Below are positions 9,040 to 14,464 of a stretch of DNA of 14,464 nucleotides, piece after piece. The number at the start of each line of letters is the position of its first letter. Position 1 is the first letter of the stretch. This DNA comes from Gammaproteobacteria bacterium RIFCSPHIGHO2_12_FULL_38_11 (GTDB lineage: Bacteria; Pseudomonadota; Gammaproteobacteria; Coxiellales; Coxiellaceae), in the NCBI GenBank assembly GCA_001801515.1, contig MGXX01000026.1, forward strand, positions 1 through 14,464, written 5' to 3'. A program made the position numbers and the translations under genes. Below the pieces are notes generated by a model that was not told where the DNA came from, searched no databases, and worked only from the letters and a program-made list of their open reading frames with translations.

Positions 9040-9113
9040 CGGAGTGGACGGGACTCGAACCCGCGACCCCCGGCGTGACAGGCCGGTATTCTAACCAACT
9101 GAACTACCACTCC
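9040..9113 (-). tRNA. tRNA-Asp(GUC)
   Basis: The minus strand folds into a complete cloverleaf: acceptor GGAGTGG/CCACTCC with discriminator G, D-stem GTTC/GAAT, anticodon stem CCGGC/GCCGG with loop CTGTCAC (anticodon GTC), and T-arm GCGGG-TTCGAGT-CCCGT. CCA is not encoded: the bases after the discriminator are AAATAA. The length is 74 bases. It lies 17 bases after tRNA-Val and 21 bases before ppiD. Confidence 0.97.
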
Positions 9114-9130
9114 TACAAAAATACTCATTA

Positions 9131-9203
9131 TGGGTGCTGAGGGGATCGAACCCGCGACCTTCGCCTTGTAAGGGCGACGCTCTCCCAGCTGAGCTAAGCA
9201 CCC
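9131..9203 (-). tRNA. tRNA-Val(UAC)
   Basis: The cloverleaf is acceptor GGGTGCT/AGCACCC with discriminator A, D-stem GCTC/GAGC, anticodon stem TCGCC/GGCGA with loop CTTACAA (anticodon TAC), and T-arm GCGGG-TTCGATC-CCCTC. The T-stem has a C50-U64 mismatch (window 9154 and 9140). CCA is not encoded; TAATGAG follows the discriminator base. The length is 73 bases. hupB lies upstream with 93 bases between, and tRNA-Asp follows after 17 bases. Confidence 0.96.
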
Positions 9204-9224
9204 TATCATTCATTGAGATGATAG

Positions 9225-9247
9225 AAAACGATTCCTGTCGAGGAATC
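9225..9247 (-). terminator. Possible intrinsic terminator after hupB
   Basis: On the minus strand GATTCCT and AGGAATC form a 7-bp stem with loop CGAC (9247-9230), followed by GTTTTC. It lies 49 bases beyond the hupB stop and before tRNA-Val. The stem is short and only moderately GC-rich, and the U-run is short, so it may be leaky or may be only a leader hairpin of the tRNA transcript. Confidence 0.45.
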
Positions 9248-9296
9248 TATTAAAAGTCACTATATTACGTGAGGTTTTGAAAAAAATCGAGAAATC

Positions 9297-9596
9297 TTAG
9301 CTGACTGCTTCCTCATTTTCTTCTTTTTTAACCGCTTCTTTTAAAGCTTTACCCGCTTTGAACCCAACAACTTTAACTGCGTTAATTTTGATCTTCTCAC
9401 CGGTTGAGGGGTTGCGACCTTCGCGAGCAGCACGTTGCTTAACCGTAAAAGTACCAAAATTAACAATAACAACTGGATCGCCTTTCTGCAAAGAAATGGC
9501 TACACCTTCAAGAAAAGCATCTAACGCACGGGAAGCAGCTGCTTTTGTTAACTCTGCTTTTTCTGAAATAAGATCAATTAATTCTGCTCGATTCAT
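9297..9596 (-). CDS. hupB: DNA-binding protein HU (HU-beta type)
   Basis: HU is a small dimeric nucleoid protein that bends and compacts DNA without strong sequence preference. The 99-residue protein shows the whole fold: MNRAELIDLISEKAELTKAA at the N-terminus, VNFGTFTVKQRAAREGRNP entering the DNA-binding arm with the intercalating proline at residue 63, then STGEKI and the closing GFKAGKALKEAV. It is 9 residues longer than E. coli HU-beta (90). The additional tail KEENEEAVS is acidic, unlike the Lys/Ala-rich tails of some eukaryote-like HU proteins. A purine-rich AAGGATAGAGAG precedes the ATG. Placement after lon is the standard gammaproteobacterial order. Its own promoter is predicted at 9714-9743, with a long leader containing a hairpin. 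Confidence 0.97.
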   Translation of the reverse strand: MNRAELIDLISEKAELTKAAASRALDAFLEGVAISLQKGDPVVIVNFGTFTVKQRAAREGRNPSTGEKIKINAVKVVGFKAGKALKEAVKKEENEEAVS

Positions 9597-9652
9597 AATT
9601 TTTCTCTCTATCCTTGTTAAACAAAAATTGCACTTAATGATCGTCCTTTAGC

Positions 9653-9673
9653 CGCAGCAACTGGTCTGCTGCG
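9653..9673 (-). promoter_or_regulatory. Hairpin in the hupB leader
   Basis: CGCAGCA (9653-9659) and TGCTGCG (9667-9673) pair perfectly around a 7-base loop. No U-run follows on either strand, so it is not an intrinsic terminator. It lies within the predicted 5' untranslated leader of hupB, 56 bases before the ATG. It may stabilise or regulate the mRNA. The function is inferred only from its position. Confidence 0.4.
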
Positions 9674-9713
9674 TAAAACTTCCTGTTTTGAAGGAGTACC
9701 TTAAGCAGAGTGA

Positions 9714-9743
9714 TTTATACCAATAGGATGAAACTGATGTCAA
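9714..9743 (-). promoter_or_regulatory. Strong predicted sigma70-type promoter for hupB
   Basis: On the minus strand a perfect TTGACA (9743-9738) is followed after 18 bases by TATAAA (9719-9714, 5 of 6 to the -10 consensus). It begins 24 bases past the lon stop and would start transcription near 9706, giving a hupB leader of about 110 bases. E. coli hupB is likewise transcribed from its own promoters in the lon-hupB gap. Confidence 0.7.
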
Positions 9744-9767
9744 GGATATTCAGTGTTCACCAGAATG

Positions 9768-12233
9768 TTAATGTGTTCTCACACGATCTGCTTTATCAGA
9801 TTTTCGAATTTTTACTCGTTTTGTCATACTGCCGCCAACCAAAGAAGATTTGGATTTTTTTGATCTGCGTATAAGACGCTCGGCATAACCTTCCAGTGCT
9901 GCGCTCAAAACTTCGTCAATCCATCGTACCGGTTTAATGTTTAAATCTTGTTTAATGTTATCAGGAATTTCCTTCAAATCTTTTACATTTTCAACTGGGA
10001 TGATGACATTTTTTATACCGCTACGATGTGCAGCTAATAATTTTTCCTTGACCCCGCCAATAGGCAATATTTCGCCGCGTAGTGTAATTTCACCGGTCAT
10101 TGCATAATTTGCATGAACCGGCAATTGAGTAATCACTGAAACTAAAGCAGTACACATGCTAATTCCCGCACTCGGCCCATCTTTTGGTGTTGCCCCTTCG
10201 GGTACATGAATATGTATATCGTGTTTTTCAAAGAAGTTTTTAGGAATATTCAAAATTGCTGAACGCGCCCTCACGACAGAAAGCGCAGCTTGAATGGATT
10301 CTTGCATGACTTCACCCAATTGTCCCGTGTAAATCGCTTTACCTTTCCCAGGTAAAATAATCGCTTCAATGCTTAATAATTCTCCACCCACTTCTGTCCA
10401 CGCAAGTCCTTTGACTTGACCAATTTGATCTTGTTGATCAGCAATATCGTAACGGAATCGCCTTACACCAAGATAATGCTCAAGATCATCAGGTTCAATT
10501 TTAGTTTTCGTTGCTTTTGTTTTTAATAAAATTTCTTTGACCACTTTACGACAAATTTTAGAAATTTCACGTTCAAGATTTCGAACACCCGCTTCTCGCG
10601 TATAGTATCGGATAATATCTTGTATTGCAGCAACAGGAATGTCTATTTCTGATGGCTTCAACCCTGCTGCTTGGATTTGTTTTAAAAGCAAATGACGAGA
10701 TGCAATATTAACTTTTTCATCTTCGGTATAACCAGGAATTCGAATAATTTCCATGCGATCACGCAATGCTGGAGGAATATCCAGCGTATTTGCTGTTGCC
10801 ATAAACATGACACTAGATAAATCATAGTCGACTTCAAGATAATGATCATTGAAAGAATGATTTTGTTCAGGATCTAGTACTTCAAGCAATGCTGATGCAG
10901 GATCGCCCCTAAAATCCATAGACATTTTATCGATTTCATCTAATAAAAAAAGAGGATTATTGACACCGATTTTTCCAAGTTTTTGAACAATTTTTCCTGG
11001 CATTGCACCAATATAGGTTCGTCTATGACCACGAATTTCTGCTTCATCACGCACACCACCCAATGACATGCGAACAAATTTACGTTTGGTTGCATTTGCG
11101 ATAGATTGGCCCAGCGATGTTTTACCCACACCAGGAGGCCCAACTAAGCAAAGAATTGGCCCCTTTAATTTTTTTACACGCTTTTGCACTGCCAAATACT
11201 CAACAATACGTTCTTTTACTTCTTTTAAGCCATAATGCTCAGCTTCAAGGACTTTTTCAGCCGCATCAAGATCAATTTTTGATGTACTTTGTTTATTCCA
11301 GGGTAAAGTGAGCATGACATCGAGATAATTTCTGGAAACAGTTGCTTCTGCTGATTGCATTGGCATCGCACGCAATTTATTTAATTCAGCCTCACATTTT
11401 TCGCGTGCTTCTTTAGACATGCCCGATTGCTCAATTTTTTTAGCAATCGCTTCAAGTTCATTAGGAACATTTTCTATTTCATTTAATTCTTTTTGTATCG
11501 CTTTTATTTGTTCATTCAAATAATATTCGCGTTGTGTTTTTTCCATTTGTCGTTTCACACGACCACGAATTTTCTTTTCAACTTGCAGTAAATCAATTTC
11601 ATTTTCAAGCAAAGACATTAATTTTTCAAGGCGTTTGGATAAATCTTCGATGTCTAATAGTTTTTGTTTTTCTTCTAATTTAATACTCAGGTGAGCTGCG
11701 ATTGTATCGCCTAAACGGCTGCCATCTTCGATTGCAAGAATAGACGCCATAATTTCTGCAGGAATTTTACGATTTAATTTTACATATTGTTCAAATTGAG
11801 ATTTAAGTGAACGGATAAAAATTTCAACTTCGCGATCATCTAAGTTGGTATCTTCAATTAATTCAACTTCAGCAAAAAAATAAGCTTCATTTTCGAAAAA
11901 TTTAATAATTTTCCCGCGCTTTACACCTTCAACTAAAACTTTTACTGTACCATCTGGTAATTTGAGTAACTGTAGAACAGTTGCTAATGTTCCAATTAGA
12001 TGGATGCCTTTTTCAGTGGGTTGATCTTCTGTTGCATTTTTTTGAGTCGCTAACAATATTTGTTTATCAGCCGCCATTGCAACTTCTAGTGCTTTAATCG
12101 AACGTTCACGCCCGACAAACAATGGTACAACCATATAGGGGTATACAACGACATCCCTCAAAGGCAATACAGGAACACTTAGATTTTTTATATCAGCATC
12201 AACTGGCACGGATACCATAGATGGCTTCTCCAT
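9768..12233 (-). CDS. lon: ATP-dependent protease Lon (La)
   Basis: Lon is a cytoplasmic hexameric AAA+ serine protease that degrades misfolded and regulatory proteins. The protein has 821 residues (E. coli 784). Domains in order are the N-terminal substrate-binding domain (VPVLPLRDVVVYPYMVVPLF onward), a long coiled-coil linker (about 190-300), the AAA+ module with Walker A GPPGVGKT (365-372) and Walker B FLLDEIDKM, and the protease domain. The Ser-Lys dyad is S688 (PKDGPSAG) and K731 (second Lys of GGVKEK), with the same 43-residue spacing as E. coli S679/K722. A basic tail of about 40 residues follows the conserved end (from EGYAERLIRRSKKSK to KADRVRTH) and is absent in E. coli Lon. The site before the ATG at 12233 is weak. 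A second in-frame ATG at 12218 (Met6) has GGAGAAG before it and could be the true start. clpX ends 27 bases upstream, so co-transcription is likely. Confidence 0.98.
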   Translation of the reverse strand: MEKPSMVSVPVDADIKNLSVPVLPLRDVVVYPYMVVPLFVGRERSIKALEVAMAADKQILLATQKNATEDQPTEKGIHLIGTLATVLQLLKLPDGTVKVLVEGVKRGKIIKFFENEAYFFAEVELIEDTNLDDREVEIFIRSLKSQFEQYVKLNRKIPAEIMASILAIEDGSRLGDTIAAHLSIKLEEKQKLLDIEDLSKRLEKLMSLLENEIDLLQVEKKIRGRVKRQMEKTQREYYLNEQIKAIQKELNEIENVPNELEAIAKKIEQSGMSKEAREKCEAELNKLRAMPMQSAEATVSRNYLDVMLTLPWNKQSTSKIDLDAAEKVLEAEHYGLKEVKERIVEYLAVQKRVKKLKGPILCLVGPPGVGKTSLGQSIANATKRKFVRMSLGGVRDEAEIRGHRRTYIGAMPGKIVQKLGKIGVNNPLFLLDEIDKMSMDFRGDPASALLEVLDPEQNHSFNDHYLEVDYDLSSVMFMATANTLDIPPALRDRMEIIRIPGYTEDEKVNIASRHLLLKQIQAAGLKPSEIDIPVAAIQDIIRYYTREAGVRNLEREISKICRKVVKEILLKTKATKTKIEPDDLEHYLGVRRFRYDIADQQDQIGQVKGLAWTEVGGELLSIEAIILPGKGKAIYTGQLGEVMQESIQAALSVVRARSAILNIPKNFFEKHDIHIHVPEGATPKDGPSAGISMCTALVSVITQLPVHANYAMTGEITLRGEILPIGGVKEKLLAAHRSGIKNVIIPVENVKDLKEIPDNIKQDLNIKPVRWIDEVLSAALEGYAERLIRRSKKSKSSLVGGSMTKRVKIRKSDKADRVRTH

Positions 12234-12260
12234 TATCGTGAATTCATTATTGCATTAAGA

Positions 12261-13538
12261 TCATTCAGCAGCAGATTGTTGCTGATCAAGATGTTCATAA
12301 ATGATGATTGGTTTGGTCTCCCCATGAATGGTTGATTCATCAATAATAACTTTTGATACATGGTTTAAAGACGGCAGTTCATACATGATATCTAACAAAG
12401 CTTTTTCTAAGATCGAACGTAAGCCTCTAGCGCCCGTTTTTTTGTCTACGCAATGTTCGGCAATGGTCTGTAATGCAGCATCACGAAATTCTAACTCAAC
12501 CCCTTCCATCTCAAACAATTTGCGATATTGTTTAACAAGCGCATTTTTGGGTTCAGTTAAAATCCTGATTAATGCATTAAGATCAAGCTCTTCAAGAGTT
12601 GCCGCAACAGGCAAACGACCAATTAATTCAGGAATTAAACCATACTTAATGAGGTCAGCAGGTTCTACTTCTTTGAATAAATTCGTAACGGTTTTACTAT
12701 CATTTTTTCCATGAATTTCTGCAGCAAAACCAATGCCTGACTTTTCAGATCGGTCTCGAATAATTTTTTCAAGGCCAGCGAATGCGCCACCACAAATAAA
12801 TAAAATATTACGTGTATCGACTTGAATAAATTCTTGTTGTGGATGTTTCCTGCCACCTTGAGGGGGAACGGATGCAACCGTTCCTTCAATTAATTTTAAC
12901 AACGCTTGCTGTACGCCTTCTCCTGATACATCACGTGTGATGGATGGATTTTCCGATTTGCGTGAAATTTTATCGATTTCATCGATATAGACAATCCCCA
13001 TTTGAGCTTTTGTCACGTCATAATCACAGCGTTGTAAAAGTTTTTGAATGATACTTTCAACATCTTCACCAACATATCCTGCTTCAGTGAGTGTGGTTGC
13101 ATCAGCAATAACGAAGGGCACGTTTAACAATCGTGCGAGTGTTTCTGCAAGCAAAGTTTTACCGCTTCCTGTTGGGCCAATCAATAAAATATTACTTTTA
13201 TTCAGCTCAATATCACTTTGTTTAACGTGTCGTAAGCGTTTGTAATGATTATAAACCGCAACAGATAACACTTTTTTAGCGTGTGTTTGGCCAATGACAT
13301 ATTCATCTAACGTTTTACAAATTTCTGTTGGTGTAGGTAATTTCGGTAGAATATCAGAAGCTTTGGTGGATTTATCTTCACGTGTTTCTTCATTAATGAT
13401 ATCGCTACAAAGAGAGACGCACTCATCACAAACATAAACTGATGGGCCCGCAATGAGTTTACGTACTTCGTGCTGGCTTTTGCCACAAAAAGAGCAGTGA
13501 AAAACTTTGCCATTACCGTTACGTTGATCATTACTCAT
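12261..13538 (-). CDS. clpX: ClpX, ATPase and unfoldase subunit of ClpXP
   Basis: ClpX recognises tagged substrates, unfolds them with ATP, and feeds them to the ClpP chamber. The 425-residue protein has the N-terminal zinc-binding domain with four cysteines (C15, C18, C37, C40), Walker A GPTGSGKT (121-128), pore loop GYVGED just after the first AAA+ strand, Walker [10 protein letters not shown], and the ClpP-docking loop IGF at 269-271 (E. coli 268-270). All key residues are intact. GAGG lies 9 bases before the ATG, in the loop of a small AAAG/CTTT hairpin. The gene follows clpP by 82 bases with no terminator seen, and lon follows after 27 bases, so clpP-clpX-lon may form one operon. No clear separate promoter is visible in the clpP-clpX gap. 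Confidence 0.98.
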   Translation of the reverse strand: MSNDQRNGNGKVFHCSFCGKSQHEVRKLIAGPSVYVCDECVSLCSDIINEETREDKSTKASDILPKLPTPTEICKTLDEYVIGQTHAKKVLSVAVYNHYKRLRHVKQSDIELNKSNILLIGPTGSGKTLLAETLARLLNVPFVIADATTLTEAGYVGEDVESIIQKLLQRCDYDVTKAQMGIVYIDEIDKISRKSENPSITRDVSGEGVQQALLKLIEGTVASVPPQGGRKHPQQEFIQVDTRNILFICGGAFAGLEKIIRDRSEKSGIGFAAEIHGKNDSKTVTNLFKEVEPADLIKYGLIPELIGRLPVAATLEELDLNALIRILTEPKNALVKQYRKLFEMEGVELEFRDAALQTIAEHCVDKKTGARGLRSILEKALLDIMYELPSLNHVSKVIIDESTIHGETKPIIIYEHLDQQQSAAE

Positions 13539-13620
13539 ATGAGAAAGCCTCTTTAAGTTTGTAATCTCTTAGATAGGGACGTTTTATCCAAAATCAACCG
13601 CTTACCCATATATATTCATC

Positions 13621-14244
13621 TTACGATTTATTGCTGCGGTAGTCGAGGATCTTGTCAATAATGCCATAAGCTGCCGCCTTTTCAGCGCTCATAAAATTAT
13701 CTCTGTCTGTATCTTTTGCTATCACTTCTTCTGGCTGACCCGTATGTTTGGCTAAAATTTGATTTAATTTTGTACGTATTTTCAATGTTTCTTCAGCATG
13801 AATCGCAATATCTGAAGCTTGTCCTTGGATACCGCCTAAGGGTTGGTGAATCATGACACGAGCATTGGGAAGACAAAAACGCTTATTTTTAGTGCCGCCA
13901 GCGAGTAATAACGCACCCATACTTGCTGCCTGGCCGATGCATAAAGTACTCACATCTGGCTTGATAAACTGCATGGTATCGTAAATCGCAAGACCTGCTG
14001 TCACCACGCCTCCGGGAGAATTAATATAGATTGAAATATCTTTATCAGGGTTTTCTGATTCTAAAAATAACAACTGTGCTACGACTAAATTCGCAACATG
14101 ATCGTCTATAGGCCCACCAAGAAAAATTAATCGATCTTTAAGAAGCCTTGAATAAATATCATAGGCACGCTCCCCTCTTGCTGTTTGTTCAACAACCATA
14201 GGGACCAGATTTGAGACTGTTGCTAAAGCAGTTTTAGTAGCCAT
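13621..14244 (-). CDS. clpP: ClpP, proteolytic subunit of the Clp protease
   Basis: ClpP forms the double-heptamer serine protease chamber used by ClpX and ClpA. It has 207 residues (E. coli precursor 207). The catalytic triad is intact: S108 (GQAASMGA), H133 (MIHQP) and D182 (TDRDNF), with the same spacing as E. coli S111/H136/D185. The N-terminal stretch before [20 protein letters not shown] is about 12 residues and probably a propeptide removed by self-cleavage, as in E. coli. The handle helix region carries [15 protein letters not shown] sits 6-7 bases before the ATG. tig ends 40 bases upstream, and a consensus -10 box lies in that gap (14267-14272), which would make clpP the first gene of clpP-clpX-lon. 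Confidence 0.98.
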   Translation of the reverse strand: MATKTALATVSNLVPMVVEQTARGERAYDIYSRLLKDRLIFLGGPIDDHVANLVVAQLLFLESENPDKDISIYINSPGGVVTAGLAIYDTMQFIKPDVSTLCIGQAASMGALLLAGGTKNKRFCLPNARVMIHQPLGGIQGQASDIAIHAEETLKIRTKLNQILAKHTGQPEEVIAKDTDRDNFMSAEKAAAYGIIDKILDYRSNKS

Positions 14245-14266
14245 AATGATTCCTTATCTTACTTTT

Positions 14267-14272
14267 ATTATA
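14267..14272 (-). promoter_or_regulatory. Consensus -10 box upstream of clpP
   Basis: TATAAT reads on the minus strand in the tig-clpP gap, placing a possible start about 15-20 bases before the clpP ATG, with the AAGGA site retained in a very short leader. The matching -35 region (TTCGTA at 17-base spacing) is weak, so the site may need an activator or may be chance in AT-rich DNA. Confidence 0.4.
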
Positions 14273-14284
14273 TACGATTTAGAT

Positions 14285-14464
14285 CTATGTACGAATACCT
14301 TTCAATTCTGCATAAGACATCACCTTTTCGGTAACTGGGATATCTTTGATCAAGGTATCCAAAACAAGATCTTCCAGAATTTGAGCTTCTATACCACCCA
14401 CTCGCTCTTTCGAAGAGAGCCATGCAATCACTTCTTGAGGATGCTCATAATGTGCTGCAAGTGA
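14285..14464 (-). CDS. tig: Trigger factor, C-terminal end only
   Basis: Trigger factor is the ribosome-associated chaperone and prolyl isomerase that first meets nascent chains. Only the last 59 residues and the TAG stop are in the window; the rest lies beyond the right edge. The visible end (from AAHYEHPQEVIAWLSSKERV to EDLVLDTLIKD, then VTEKVMSYAELKGIRT) matches the helical C-terminal chaperone domain, including the AKVTEK-F-ELM-like ending of E. coli Tig. Position directly before clpP is the standard arrangement. Identity rests on this short match plus gene order. Confidence 0.9.
   Translation of the reverse strand, partial: SLAAHYEHPQEVIAWLSSKERVGGIEAQILEDLVLDTLIKDIPVTEKVMSYAELKGIRT

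Noticed and set aside
8979..9209. 76-residue open frame on the minus strand
   Set aside because: It covers both tRNA genes and runs into ppiD out of frame; the peptide is a translation of tRNA sequence.
6565..9236. 12-base repeat AAAACGATTCCT at 6565-6576 and 9225-9236
   Set aside because: A 12-base match in 14 kb of AT-rich DNA is expected by chance, and its contexts differ.
9358..9651. 97-residue open frame antisense to hupB
   Set aside because: It is the shadow of a well-supported HU gene, with no ribosome site or recognisable content.
12234..12260. Heat-shock promoter for lon, as in E. coli
   Set aside because: Only 27 bases separate clpX and lon and they contain no sigma32-like elements; a site inside clpX cannot be judged.
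12328..12714. 128-residue open frame antisense to clpX
   Set aside because: It lies wholly within clpX on the opposite strand; all ClpX motifs are intact, so it is a shadow.
13584..13592. TTATCCAAA resembling a DnaA box in the clpP-clpX gap
   Set aside because: A single 8-of-9 match with no cluster of boxes or origin context.

Overview
This window looks like chromosomal DNA from an AT-rich gammaproteobacterium. Most proteins align closely with their E. coli counterparts, and the gene order tig-clpP-clpX-lon-hupB-ppiD is the classic gammaproteobacterial one. The low GC, the tRNA genes without an encoded CCA, and a short Asn/Lys-rich orphan gene would fit the Legionellales (Legionella/Coxiella-like lineages). 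That placement is an inference and was not tested by a search.

Left part (1-6433): tilS (runs off the left edge) and accA are read leftward and overlap by 8 bases. dnaE and a LUD-domain gene are read rightward with a 12-base gap between them. The 157-base divergent spacer between accA and dnaE carries a perfect 12-bp inverted repeat, one arm of which overlaps the predicted accA -35 box. In E. coli dnaE and accA are adjacent and co-directional, so this divergent layout is a rearranged version.

Middle part (6434-7122): an AT-rich junction between the two conserved blocks. It holds one unrecognised 134-residue gene read leftward. A 28-bp near-perfect palindrome followed by a T-run lies downstream of it and is a good intrinsic terminator for that gene.

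Right part (7123-14464, all leftward): in transcription order tig (C-terminal end only), clpP, clpX, lon, hupB, tRNA-Val(UAC), tRNA-Asp(GUC), ppiD. This is a protein-quality-control cluster: ribosome-associated chaperone, ClpXP and Lon proteases, and a membrane-anchored periplasmic chaperone, plus the nucleoid protein HU. hupB has its own strong sigma70-type promoter just after lon and a roughly 110-base leader with a hairpin. clpP has a consensus -10 box just upstream. The two tRNAs sit directly in front of ppiD with no terminator visible between.

No CRISPR array, insertion sequence, prophage or defence system was seen. Most of the window is ordinary housekeeping DNA. The points worth a second look are the orphan gene and palindrome at the junction, the accA/dnaE inverted repeat, a T-stem mismatch in tRNA-Val, and the tRNA-ppiD arrangement.
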